Shown here in pieces: positions 32,979 through 43,384 of a stretch of 64,000 bases of DNA (the stretch's first letter is position 1; each line of letters begins with the position of its first letter). Under the pieces are notes generated by a model that was not told where the DNA came from, searched no databases, and saw only the letters and a program-made list of their open reading frames with translations. Source of the stretch: Guadua angustifolia (Eukaryota > Streptophyta > Magnoliopsida > Poales > Poaceae); the NCBI GenBank assembly GCA_036346375.1, contig CM070508.1, positions 19,164,852 to 19,228,851 on the forward strand, read 5' to 3'. The translations under genes were made by a program, and so were the position numbers.

Positions 32979-35219
32979 GCCGCCGAAGTCCCAAACCGGG
33001 CCCATCCGCTTCGCCGTCACTCGAGGCATCCCGTGCGCACCGGAACGTCACCGGAGCATCACCGGAGGGAAGATTTACCGTGAAGGCCATCGCCGCCGAA
33101 GAAGAAGTACTCGCCGTCGACGAACCAGTGGCCGAATCTCAAATCCGAGAGCGTCATCGAGTTGGCGACGTCAAGGTGAGTCTGAAGGAGTGCCGCCCAC
33201 TCGTCGCCGGCGACCCTAGGACCGTGTGCGCCGCCAGCTGCGGTGGCTAGATGCTTCGCCGACGCGTGGCGCCACGTGGGTTGAAAAGCTGAGGTGGCAA
33301 TGCGTGGCTACTGCGTTGGCTGCCCACGTAAGCGCGCGTGTCAGCTGACGCCAGAAATCGGGATTTTCTTAACAAAAACAATTCGATTAATTCGGAATTT
33401 AGGAATTTAAGGATATTTTCAGGATTTTTAAAACTTTGAAACCTTATAACTTTTGCATATGAACTCCGTTTGAGGTGATTCAAATTCCTAAAAATTTGTA
33501 AAATTGAGATCTTTCTAATGGTGGCTTTTATTTGAATTTTTGAGTTTGTTTGCTATTGGTTTTGCTTTTTTTTTGCTTTTCTTTCTCGATTCGCGTAGAC
33601 GTTGAATTGTGCGAGGCTTCGGAAGGGGATTTCACAGCTCAAGAATTATTTCCAGACTAGGAGCAGGAGCTTAACGAAGGCAAGTTGTGCTTTGATCATG
33701 TTGCACCCATAAACTAGATTGCATGCTATTTTGATTTACCTTATCACTTGTTATTTATGTGTACAAATGATTTCAACATAAGGTTGGGATTAGCTATCAT
33801 ACCTTTTGAATTACACCCTACCTTGCTAGTTGTATGCCATGATCCACTTGTCACCCTAGGTTGGTTCACTATAGTTGGTTAATAATGAAATCAACATGGA
33901 TGGTTAGATCGGATTAGAATGCTTAGCCATGCCACGTCATCACATGTACATGGAATGTTGATTATTAAATTTGACTAATGGAATATGGAACAATGATGTT
34001 AATTTGTATGTCATGTGTGGTCACACGATGAGATTGAGTTGTGGTGGCAATGGATGTCACGCAACGATATTGAATTGTTGATGGCACATGGTGCATGGTA
34101 ATCAAGCTGGGGTGGTTATGATTTTGGGTGAGCAAGTGGCAAGGGCGGGATGTGGGTGGGCCGAGGGCAAAGGGTATGTGTATGTCTTGCTTTGATCAAA
34201 CCATAAGGACACCTTGCGAGCCTTTGACTGAGTCAATCATGCAACCACATGTACATTATGGGGCGACCTAGTGACTAATTTGCAAAGTCTTAGCTTTAGT
34301 ACTATCATGGTGGTGTGGTTCACCTTTGAATGAACCCAGATGGCGCAAGAGGGGGGCCCTGCTGGAACAGGTTGTTCCTTCAGTGTTGAAATCTTAGCGG
34401 GTAGTACTGAGTTAAGACAGAGCATTGTAAAGGCTTTGTCATGATTCTCTGCCGGCATACCAAAGGAAGTGTGCTAATAGCTTGGCATCAAAGAGATTAT
34501 CATGTCGTGTGGGTAAAGTGCATAACCTCTGCAGAGTGTACAATCTATTCGGATAGCCGTGCTCACGGTATTGAGCAAGCTCGGGGATTACAGTCGAGGG
34601 TTTAGATGTTTTCGAGATAAAACTTGGGATGGATGGCAGGTTGTCATGAAAGGTGGAATCTTGACTTAGGATGAGAAAACTTGGTTTACTTGAGAATCAC
34701 TGAATCTACTTACTTGTTATTATTTGTTTTTACTGTCTTTTCAATCTACATATTGTTTATGTTTGAAAAATGCTGCTTACTGCTTATGAACCACTTAGCC
34801 ATTCCATTGGAATAAGCCTGCATATAGCTATAATAGAATTGCATTCTGTGCACAACTTGTTGAGTACGTGTTGGTGTACTCACCCTTGCCTACAAACATC
34901 ATCAGTGCTGAAGAAGGAGTACCATGGAGAGACGAATGTTTAGGGTGCGAGCCTTGTCAGTTGCCTGTGGTATACTGAGGGGTTACCTACGTTTTCATTC
35001 CGCTGCAGTTCAATTTGTTGTTCAGCCTTGTGAGGCATTGTTAAGTAAGTTGACCATAAGGTCATTCAACTGGTAATATTTAATATATTATGTCTTTTAT
35101 CTTATTTACGTTGTGTATGATTGTGATATTCACTAATGTTGAGCCTGTGTGCACTAGCGTGATCCTGGACTAGTGCAGTATACACAGAGGGTTCGGATTT
35201 GCACATTCGGGTCCCGACA
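32979..35219 (+). repeat. 3' LTR of the chromovirus-type element, second segment
   Basis: This continues the right LTR after the Sirevirus-like insertion and matches about 14986-17222 of the left LTR, ending GGGTCCCGACA. With 20990-21730 it makes about 2982 bp against 2985 bp for the left LTR. A patch at 34100-34400 has many one-base differences. Confidence 0.9.
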
Positions 35220-35224
35220 GTGGT

Positions 35225-36487
35225 GGAGTCGACGATTTGGTCGATGCGCGGAAGCGGGAAGTTATCCTTCGGGCAAGCCGAGTTCAACCCCGTATGGTCG
35301 ACGCACATTCTCCACTTTCCTCCTTTCTTCTGCACGATGACCGGGTTGGCCAGCCACTCGGAGTAGTCAATCTCACGGATGAAACCGGCCTTCAGGAGCT
35401 TGTCAAGGTTCTCCTTGATGACCGCGACCTTCTCCGGGGAGAAGCGACGCAGCTTCTGGTGCATAGGTCGAGAGCCGGATCTCACCTGCAACTTGTGCTC
35501 GATCACCTCCCTCGGAACGCCGGGCATGTCCGCGGGCTCCCAAGCGAATATACCCTTGTTGGCACGAAGGAAGGTGACGAGCTCGAGTTCCTATTTGGAA
35601 CTCAGCTCGGCCGAGACGTGGATGCACTTGGTCGGGTCGCCCTCCTCGAGCGGCACGGCCTTCGTCGCCCCACTGGGCTGGATCGCCGCCTTCTGGCGGG
35701 CATTCTTCGCCGTCGCCTCCGGACCGCGCTGGGGCAGCACGCCTGCAAGAGCCAAGGCCTTGGTCTCACATCCATGTGCCGCCTGCAGATCGCCTCGCAC
35801 GGTGATGATGCCGTTGGGGCCAGGCAGCTTCATACAGCGATGGCCATAATGGTTGGCCGCCATAAACTTGACCAAGGCAGGCCGCCCGAGGATGGCGTTG
35901 TACGGGAGGTCTCCCTCGACCACCTCGAAGGTGACCAGCTCGGTGCGGAAGTTGTCCGAGTTGCCGAAGGTAACGGGCAAGACCACCTGCCCCAGGGGGA
36001 CGGTCGAGCTCCCGGGTACGATCCCGAAGAAGGGTATGGCGATGTTCTTGACCTTCGACCGGGGAATCTGCATCTGATCAAGCGCTCCTGCCTGCAGCAA
36101 GTTAAGAGAGCTGCCGCCGTCGACCATGACGCGCCCGACCGCGGTATTGCTGATGGTCGGGGTCACGACCAAATCGGTCTTCAGGTCTCGGGCCATACCT
36201 TGGAGAGCGTCTTCTGGAGAGAAAGTGATGGTGGCTCCAGCCCACTTGCAGGGCTGCTCGATGGGCTTCCCAGTGGTGACCTGGTAGATGGCTCGCGCAG
36301 TGCCCTTGACCTCGTGCCTGGACTGGTAGGCTGACGAGCTACCGAAGATGACATCGATCCGGCGCTCGCCCTGCTGGAACTCTAGATCGAGGTCGTCGTG
36401 CTCCGTGCCGGCGTTCACCCTGTCTGGTTGGTCGTTATCCTTCGGGAGCACGGGCATCTCATCTCGTCTGTCATAGAAGGCCTCCAC
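35225..36487 (-). pseudogene. Tat-type pol, 5' part: protease and RT first half
   Basis: Read leftwards from 36487, the frame contains VMVDGGSSLNLL, the aspartic protease active site in the DGG form seen in Tat-lineage elements, and YNAILGRPAL further on. After one in-frame stop (35591-35593) the same frame continues into reverse transcriptase: IEHKLQVRSGSRPMHQKLRR, WLANPVIVQKKGGKWRMCVD, CPKDNFPLPRIDQIVD. It then meets the chromovirus LTR at 35224. The frame resumes without a gap at 14237 once the insert and one duplication copy are removed. So this half has one nonsense codon and one insertion. Confidence 0.88.
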
Positions 36488-36489
36488 TT

Positions 36490-37445
36490 GCTCGCCAAGC
36501 CTCGCAGTTCGCAGGTCGTGGCCGCCGCCCTATAAACAGAGCAAAACTTTGTTCGTCATATCCGGCGCCCTCGGCCCCATGCCGAAAGCATCGCCCGCCA
36601 GGGCCCGGGTCGTCGGCCCTCCTTCTGGGGCTGGTTATGCGCCTGGCGAGGTTTGGATCCCTCCCGAGCTTGATCTCGGACCTCAAGGACCTCGCGCTGG
36701 CCATCTGCCGAAACGATCACTCGCGGCAGACCTCCGCCGCCCCTGCGATCGCGCTTCCGCTTCTTGGGGGTGGCGCCGTGGTCGACGCCCTTGGAGTTGG
36801 ACGGGCCGGCCTCTGTGGGACCTAGACCAAGCTTACCTTGATCGTAGTCGCGTTTCCAGCGGACTGCGTCATCCGCATCCGCGTACCGTTCCGCCATACG
36901 GAACAGCTTGTTGACGCTGAGGCTCCGACCTCGCCCTATCGGGATCAGCCATGACCCAGGCGACTGAGCTTCGGCTCAGTTGGCTCACTCGAGCGTCGCT
37001 CGGCCAGCCCGCCCGTGTTCGAGCCTCGCTCGGCGCGGGCGCGCACATTGCTAGACAGCTTCAATAGCCAATACTGATAACGGCACAATGTGCTTTTAAA
37101 AATGGGCGATAGCGCGGAGGCGCTCCCCCGAGAGAGGGAGCCTGGGTGGCCAGAAGACGCGCCGGCCTTCTCCTGGGCCTCCCGCCGGAGGGCGGTTATG
37201 GCTTGGTTGATGGCGACATGCACCATCCGGCGAGCGTCTTCAGGGGTCTGCGGATCACGATCATCCGCATCTTCCTCTGTGCCATGATCGCCCGCCATCA
37301 GAACGTGCTGCTCGAGTGGCGGTGGCAAAGGCGAAAACAGGGACGCAGAGTCGGAGTCCGCGCCCGAATCCACGCTCGAGAAAGTCCGCCGACGGCGCGC
37401 CATGCTCTGAGGATCGGATGTCGTTCCTGCGAATGAGCGAAGCAA
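36490..37445 (-). pseudogene. Tat-type Gag, internally deleted
   Basis: The N-terminal part begins MARRRRTFSSVDSGADSDSA (about 37403) and includes RRMVHVAINQAITALRREAQ, the usual Gag leader of rice Tat-type elements. The C-terminal part reads FRMAERYADADDAVRWKRD and ends near 36556 in a basic KKRKRDRRGG tract. The capsid core expected between these parts (the Retrotrans_gag domain) is missing around 36945-37085, so about a kilobase seems to have been lost. This would abolish particle formation by this copy. Boundaries are approximate because frames change. Confidence 0.65.
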
Positions 37446-37450
37446 TCGGG

Positions 37451-37467
37451 CCCCACGGTGGGCGCCA
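37451..37467 (-). other. Primer-binding site of the Tat-type element
   Basis: On the element's strand this reads TGGCGCCCACCGTGGGG, a primer-site sequence common in grass gypsy elements. It starts two bases from the LTR end at 37470. I am not certain which tRNA it pairs with. Confidence 0.7.
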
Positions 37468-37469
37468 GC

Positions 37470-38132
37470 TGTCGACGATCGGGATCGTCAACCGTAAGAA
37501 ACGAGATGGGGGGTCAGTGTGATATGGGACCCGAGCTGCGCTTCGCTCAAACGGAGGAATGGAGCGGACGCGACGATGGTCGGGGCAAGACGACAACGAG
37601 CGTGAGACAGAGGTTTATACTGGTTCGAGCCCCTGTGAAGGTAATAGCTCTACTCCATTCGCCTTGCGGCAGTATTCTTAACTGTTTCTGAGTACAGGGG
37701 TGTGTTACAACTCAAGTTCGATGATGGCTATGTCTAAGCTCGAGCTATGGCGTGTTGTGTGTTGTCCTCGTGTCCCCTGAGAGACTGCGCATCCTTGGTC
37801 TTATACCTCCTCTGCACGCAACGGATGGGAGAGATTCCCGGGAAGTGGCCTTCATGCACGTTGAGGGCTGGCAGTAACCGCTCCGGATTTGATGCGCGCA
37901 CCTGCCTCATCCCCATGACCCGCGTTTTGGCAACCGCCGGTCAAATGCACGATCCGTAATCCAAGGGTGGACTCTGACTTGACGAGCCGACCCGACCTCG
38001 AGGTCGTCGCGGGGGCGCTTAGGTCAGCAGCGCTCTAGGTCGGCGTCTCGGCATCGCCCGAGTTGTGGTCGAGGCCTCCGAGCTCGGGGGCCCGTTGATC
38101 GTCTTGTTGGCGGGCAAGGGACGCCCTCGTCG
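37470..38132 (-). repeat. 5' LTR of the Tat-type element
   Basis: It aligns with 6721-7383 across its length. Its inner end TGTCGACGATCGGG is intact next to the primer site, while the outer end reads CCCTCGTCG where the other LTR has CCTCGTCA. The flank beyond 38132 returns to the Pong-like element. Confidence 0.85.
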
Positions 38133-38499
38133 ATGTTGCCTTGTATTTTTCAACCTGATGGACAATGACTAAATGTTTGACATGTTACCTACTGCTACTG
38201 ATGTTTGGAATGATGGATATAACTGTCAAATTTGTGCATCTTTTCCTTTTAGTCAGTTGTGTAAAATGGATTTGAACGTACATCCTGATTACCATGATTG
38301 AATGCTTGCTTGTAGTCTCCTTAATGGAAATACTATGGCTGAAATTTTGACTCTTTTTTGAATGCACGCTAATCCATGGATGTAATGCACAAGGAAAATG
38401 GTTCACACCCACCTAGTGGATTCATGAGTTTTTTTTCCATAATCAGCCGAATGTGTCTTAGAATTTGTCTTAGAATTTTTATTTTACGGGTACACCTTC
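38133..38499 (+). other. Pong-like ORF1 interior after the retrotransposon insertion
   Basis: This stretch resumes the Pong-like element. It contains CTTGTATTTTTCAACCTGAT and AT-rich DNA, but no frame I can assign. It probably includes part of an ORF1 intron or exon too decayed to recognise. Confidence 0.4.
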
Positions 38500-39624
38500 T
38501 CACTTTGCCCCATTCAAGGCACCAAGACGATTAGATGCTACAGACAGTTCTCCACTGCTTGCTAGGACACCCACACCACATGAAACAACGAGGAACCGGA
38601 AGTGCATTAATGTAGATAGTGATGACAAAAATGTAGTTGGTAGAACTAACATGAGGTTAAATTGGACAGTTGATGAGGATGTTAGATTGGTGAGTATCCT
38701 TACTCTTTCCTGTTTGTTTTGCACTTCGAATCTGTGTGCACAATTTCATTTTTTTTATGTTATCTTTGTAGATGAGCGCTTGGCTGAATAATTCAGTGGA
38801 CCCAATAAATGGAAACGATAAGAAGGGCGATAAATATCGGGGAGATGTTGTTGCTGCATACAACAGCACCACCCAAAGGAGAGATGGAGAACCCCAAAGC
38901 AAGCCAAGGAGCGTTGGCATTGAATCGATAAATGGACTGATATGTTTCATGGTGCTTGGTTGAAGGCTCGACGCATGGATACTAGTAGATATGCCGACCA
39001 GATGTGGATTGACATGGCACATAAGTTCTATGAGTCTGAGAATAAATTAGGACATTTTGTTCTAATTGATTATGGAATGCAGCCCGTAACTAGCCAAAGT
39101 GGATGTCGTACAACAATGAGCTCAAGAGATCGCGTAAGAGGAAGGGAGATTCGAACGAGCAAGCATCATAACCAATAGATGTTGAAGATTAGCAGTGGCC
39201 AATGGGACAAAAGGAGGCTAAAAAGATTGCTCGTGAAAAGAAGGAGAAGACAAAGGATTCTATGGATAATGATGAGCTAGACAAGTTCACCCAACTTCAA
39301 GTTGGTATTCACACAAGTCGCATGAAGATGCTGGAAGTACAAGAGAAGCTATCTGCCGAGAAGCTTGAATCAGCAAAGCATTACCAGCTTGTTGCTAGGG
39401 ATAATAGGGTTGCAGCAAAAGACAACAAAAAGGCCAAGATGTATGAGAAGGAAGCCAAAATGTTGGAGACTTATAGTCATCTTCTCACACAAGACACGTC
39501 AGAGATGGATAATGACGTTAGAGCTGAGCACGTCGCTGCAATTAAGTGTTTGAGGAAGATGTTGTTTCGGATACGACTTGAGTTTTTTCAGGTGAGCACC
39601 TATTTAGCAATATATGCATCCTGA
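38500..39624 (+). pseudogene. Pong-like ORF1, Myb/NAM-associated protein
   Basis: One exon reads APRRLDATDSSPLL ... NMRLNWTVDEDVRL, the start of a Myb/SANT-like domain. It joins through a clean GT...AG intron (38690-38771) to MSAWLNNSVDPINGNDKKG, as in Harbinger ORF1 proteins. A frame change near 38885 and a TGA near 38920 then break the domain (QAKERWH, then KWTDMFHGAWLKARR). The C-terminal part (39202-39624) is a Lys/Glu-rich coiled coil, MGQKEAKKIAREKKEKTKDS, typical of the NAM-associated C-terminal region. In Pong the ORF1 protein is needed together with the transposase for excision. This copy has at least one frameshift and stops, so it is inactive. Confidence 0.8.
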
Positions 39625-40462
39625 AACTGAGATCAAGTTTTATTCTGCAGTTGTTTTATTTTGTTTATTTTTGCAGAGTGATCGTGACATTTTGTAGGAT
39701 TTGTTGTGGCAAAAGATCAAGTTCTGATTTAGATGAAGAGACAGTTATAGTTTTTGAATTTCTGATTTAGATGAAGGGAGTGTTCTGATTTTTGCAGTTC
39801 TGTTTTATTTCTGAATCTGAAGTTATCAATATCAAGTTTTGAATATGCTATGTCGTGTTCTGATTTTTGCAGTTCTGTTTTATTTCTGAATCTGAAGTTA
39901 TCAATCTCAAGTTTTGAATATGCTATGTCAATCTGAATTTTGTAGTTATGAAATTTCCATGTCTGAATCTGAAGTTGTCGTGTGACTACTTGTAGTTTTG
40001 CAATTAAGTGTCTAAAACTAAATTTTGCAGTTCTAAAATTTCCATGTCTGAATCTGAAGTTGTCATGTGAATACTTGCAGTTCTGAAGTTTTGCAATTAT
40101 TTCTAGATTGTTGCAGTTCTGAATTTTATTTCTAGACTGTTGATGTTTGGCTTGTGATTGCTGCTTGCTTAACGTTTGGCTTTTTATTTCTAGACTGTTG
40201 CCATGTGACTGCATGCCTACTCATGCCGTGTGAATGGTTGCATGCCATGTGAATATGACTGCTTAATTGTGACTGTTTGCTGCCGCCTGCCGTGTGAAAT
40301 GGTTGCATGCCATGTGAATATGACTGCTTAATTGTGACTGTTTGCCATGTAAATGGTTGCATGTCATGTGAATATGATTGCTTAATTGTGACTATTTACT
40401 ATCTCCACCTATAAAACCCAATCTATACTATGCTCCAGTTCACCACACCACACATACAGAAA
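39625..40462. repeat. Spacer between Pong-like ORF1 and transposase, with tandem repeats
   Basis: A 75-bp unit occurs twice (39781-39855 and 39856-39930). A second unit of about 55-65 bp containing GGTTGCATGCCATGTGAATA occurs three times (40226-40398). The last bases include TATAAAACCC near 40412, a possible TATA box for the transposase. No coding sequence is supported. Confidence 0.65.
40411..40417 (+). promoter_or_regulatory. Candidate TATA box of the Pong-like transposase
   Basis: TATAAAA lies about 52 bp before the transposase ATG at 40463. Position and sequence fit a promoter, and nothing else supports it. Confidence 0.45.
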
Positions 40463-41929
40463 ATGTCAAGTAATCTAGATACATCCTGCTCCGATGTCGC
40501 CACTGACGGTGATGCCAACGACGACCCCGATGACAATGACACGGACACTAGCGTTGCCGACCTCGATGACAATCACGCTGACCTCGACGACAATCACACC
40601 GACATCGACGCCGATCTCGACGACAATGATCTTATGGCTGTTTACAGCATGGAGGATTTCATAGCCGAGTCGATGTTTATAGATACACATGCTGAGCGGA
40701 TTCTTCACAAGTTGAAGGCGAAAAGAGAAGGAGAAGCATTGGAGCCATCTCGGTGTCGTCGGCAAGGTGGTACTAGGCGTTACATACCAAGGAATCGTGA
40801 AGCTGGCCATGAGGATCTTGTGGCCAACTACTTCTCTGGATCTCCTATCTACACTGACGAAATGTTTCGTAGGAGGTTTCGGATGAGGAGGCCTCTCTTC
40901 ATGTGAATTGTGAGTGAACTTAGTGAATGGTCTCCATTTTTCACCAATAGGTTGGATGCCACTGGCAGAGGAGGGCATTCACCGCTTCAGAAGTGTACGG
41001 CGGCCATCCATATGCTAGCATATGGAACCCCCGCGAACTAACTTGATGAGGTATTAAAGATTGGTACTAGCACATCTTTGGAGTGCTTGGGCAAATTTGC
41101 TGAAGGAGTTATTGAAAAGTTTGGCAAAGAGTATTTACGAGTTTCTAGAAGCGACGAGGTGGAACGGTTGCTAGAGGTTGCTGAGTCCCGTGGTTTTCCT
41201 GGCATGTTAAGAAGCATAGATTGTATGCATTGGGCATGGGAGAACTATCCAGTCGCATGGCGGGGCCAATTTGTTCGTGGTGACAAGGGGGTCTCTACCA
41301 TGATCCTCGAAGCGGTAGCGTCGCAAGATCTCTTAATATGGCATGCATTTTTTGGTACTGCAGGGTCCAACAATGACATTAACGTATTAAACAAGTCACC
41401 ATTATTTATTGAAGCATTGAAAGGGAAAGCCCCTTGTGTACAGTTTACTGTAAACGGGAGGTAATATGACACGGGATACTACCTTGCCGATGGAATTTAT
41501 CCAGATTGGGCAGCATTCATAAAAACAATACCACTTGCTCAGACACCCAAAGATAAATTATTCATAGCTCATCAAGAAAGCGCAAGGAAGGATGTTGAAC
41601 GAGCCTTTGGTGTGTTACAATCGCGCTTTAACATTGTACGTCGTCCAGCTTGTCTGTGGAGACAAAGCGACGTCGTCAACATAATGATGGCTTGTGTGAT
41701 TCTTCACAATATGATAGTTGAAGATGAGAAAGAAATGGTTAAAATTCCTTTGGACTTGAACGAGAACCTGGGAGCATCGATTGTTCTACCACCGGAAGTG
41801 AGCAACAATGCTGACCCATGCTTCGCTAAGGTACTACGAAGGGATTCAATGATTTGCAATCGATCAACTCATATGCAACTAAAGAAGGATTTAGTTGAGC
41901 ATATATGGGAGTGGTTTGGAAATAATTAG
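40463..41929 (+). pseudogene. Pong-like DDE transposase with three in-frame stops
   Basis: One frame runs from ATG at 40463 (MSSNLDTSCSDVATDGD, then an Asp-rich tract) to the stop after WEWFGNN at 41929, about 488 codons, as expected for Pong ORF2. It is interrupted only by TGA at 40904-40906, TAA at 41039-41041 and TAA at 41462-41464. The DDE_Tnp_4 (HARBI1-like) catalytic residues are all readable: Asp in RSIDCMHW (41219-41221), Asp in SNNDINVL (41375-41377) and Glu in KDVERAFG (41597-41599). The enzyme cuts at terminal repeats and inserts at TTA/TAA. Nonsense mutations without frameshifts suggest fairly recent inactivation. Confidence 0.92.
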
Positions 41930-42242
41930 GCTTACTTGATATTACCATAATATGTATTTTTATTATCTATTGAAGTGATGAACTATTATATATATGTTCT
42001 CTAAAAAATTATGTCACCCTATCTTATTTTATATAGTTGTTACCATCAAATTCCATCAAGGAGGCAACACAATAGACACATAGCAAAAATTTACAATTGA
42101 TCCTACCATAAAAGAGGCACATACAAAAAATTAATTATCAGGTATTTAATGAAGCGACAGCTTTAGAAACAACCCTTTGTATGCGAACTGACTCTTGCTG
42201 ACGTGGACTGCCTAGGAGATTGAGCCGGGTTTGTACATGCCC
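41930..42242. other. Right terminal region of the Pong-like element
   Basis: This non-coding AT-rich sequence runs from the transposase stop to the inverted terminus GTTTGTACATGCCC. TAA follows at 42243-42245. Confidence 0.75.
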
Positions 42243-42434
42243 TAATGAATGTCCAGTAAGAGCTTCAACCATCGATTAAATACAATTATCGTTTCTGGAT
42301 TCTCACTACTTGGTAAACGATTGGCCCAGAGTTTATATTCATACGGGTTTGGGATATTCATGTCGCATGGCTTCCATTGTCTGCCCGCTACATTCTTGAA
42401 GGTCAACAAGACTATTACTAAGGAATATATATAT
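42243..42434 (+). pseudogene. Exon-like relic, continuation to the right of the Pong-like element
   Basis: TAATGAATGTCCAGTAAGAG followed by CTTCAACCATCGATTAAAT repeats the unit at 4687-4730 with a few mismatches. It is the other half of the third relic unit that stops at 4790. The GTAAGAG after TGTCCA looks like a splice donor. No protein assignment can be made. Confidence 0.55.
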
Positions 42435-42640
42435 AGAGAGAATTGCTATCGCTGATTTTAGAAAATGCAAAACAAATAGTAAAAAAATTCAAAAAAATAC
42501 AAAATTTTGTCTATAGCTACATTTCAACAAGATGAAGAAGATGAACAGTTCGGATCAAACATTTTTGTCACGAATTTCGCAAAAGCTCTCGAGAGCACGG
42601 AAGGATCCGTGCTCTCGAGAGCACATTAGCAATTCTCTCT
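42435..42640. mobile_element. Small MITE with inverted AGAGAGAATTGCTA ends
   Basis: The left end AGAGAGAATTGCTA is inverted at the right as TAGCAATTCTCTCT, about 206 bp apart. Inside is a strong hairpin: GTGCTCTCGAGAGCAC-type palindromes occur twice, around 42585 and 42609. CT and AT microsatellites follow (42636-42660). It is non-coding. The superfamily is unclear. Confidence 0.6.
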
Positions 42641-42827
42641 CTCTCTCTCTCTATATATATTCCTAATAAGATCTAATCAAAACATTTTAAACCGCAATTT
42701 ACATAGAACCGCTCTGGTGGAGGTTGATGTAGCACCGGGTGATGTTACAGAAGAAGACGTAGAAGGAAATAATGAGTAGTCTCGCGAAGCGTTTCTCAAA
42801 AACATGATTCACCCCTTCCCTTGCAGG

Positions 42828-43090
42828 ATCAAGAGAGGGAATGGTTCTAGAGATACTGCTCTCCCTGCACCGGTGCACACTGATGAAGGGATGGAGAAGC
42901 CAGGCAACCCAACAGAAAGGAAAAAGGAGGCAAACTGGAAATTCTGTCTCAGGTGCGTTTTGATAGAGAGGACAACTCCTTGTATAGACACAAATGAGCA
43001 CTGAAGGAAGGCAAAATCACCACACAGTATATATTGGAAACCACATCAAACAAAATTAATGCATGCCTAATAACCTCGCATAATTAGTGC
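42828..43090 (+). pseudogene. Exon-like block, copy A of a direct duplication
   Basis: After a CAG acceptor-like site the frame reads KRGNGSRDTALPAPVHTDEG and continues to NWKFCLR, with a donor-like GGTGCG. A similar block lies at 44256-44520 and the resemblance continues into the downstream non-coding sequence (GAGCACTGAAGG...CACACAG). I do not recognise the protein. It probably belongs to the same ancient gene as the relic at 4401-4790 and 42243-42434, but that is inference. Confidence 0.5.
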
Positions 43091-43384
43091 GATTCAAATG
43101 TTTGGCATGAACCGTTCTCCTCTGCTCCAACTTGTGTGTAGATATGCTATGTCATCATGCAATGTTATGACATGTAAAAAGAAGCTTTTCCAACTTGTTG
43201 TGTGTAGATATGCTATGTCATCAAGCAAGGTTATGACGTGTAAAAAGAAGCTACAACTTTGCATACAATCGGACCCAAAATCATCACATCATTCACACGC
43301 ATGCTGCACTCGAGTAGGTGATGGTGTGGCAAGGCGAGCGAGTGCGTGTGCATGTTCTTCTTTTACTTGCTTCAAGTAGGCAAG

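Larger units (their letters stand above)
14238..35219 (+). mobile_element. Chromovirus-type Ty3/gypsy retrotransposon, non-autonomous (nested level 3)
   Basis: LTRs of about 2.98 kb begin TGTAACATCCC and end CCCGACA. The left LTR is 14238-17222; the right LTR is 20990-21730 joined to 32979-35219, itself split by a Sirevirus-like element. A 13-bp tRNA-iMet-type primer site and a purine tract flank the internal region (17223-20989). The target duplication is GCGGT (14233-14237) versus GTGGT (35220-35224), and removing the element restores the Tat reverse transcriptase frame. The internal region is only about 3.8 kb and decayed. Long LTRs and a C-terminal chromodomain point to the Tekay/Del group that includes RIRE3 and RIRE8; non-autonomous relatives (Spip, Squiq) are known in rice. 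Confidence 0.85.
6721..38132 (-). mobile_element. Tat-type Ty3/gypsy LTR retrotransposon (nested level 2)
   Basis: Two LTRs of about 660 bp (6721-7383 and 37470-38132) enclose gag-pol on the minus strand, read from right to left: gag, protease, reverse transcriptase, RNase H and integrase. A separate gene on the opposite strand lies between pol and the left (3') LTR; such an antisense gene is typical of Tat-lineage elements such as rice RIRE2. The flanks ATGGT (6716-6720) and ATGTT (38133-38137) may be a 5-bp target duplication with one mismatch. The left LTR start is slightly altered. The pol gene is split by the chromovirus at 14238-35219. Confidence 0.85.
5095..42242 (+). mobile_element. 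Pong-like PIF/Harbinger transposon containing nested retrotransposons
   Basis: The left end GGGCATATACAATGAG and the inverted right end GGGCATGTACAAAC match over their first bases, and TAA flanks both sides (5092-5094 and 42243-42245). The outer segments 5095-6720 and 38138-42242 carry the two genes expected of Pong-like elements: a Myb/NAM-associated ORF1 and a DDE transposase, both on the plus strand. Removing the inserted DNA leaves about 5.7 kb, close to the size of Pong (about 5 kb). Both genes are broken, so the element is dead. Confidence 0.85.

Noticed and set aside
35237..36334. Long open frame of 365 codons on the plus strand
   Set aside because: It lies exactly opposite the Tat protease/RT region on the minus strand, which has recognisable motifs. 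The open frame is a by-product of the GC-rich codon pattern.
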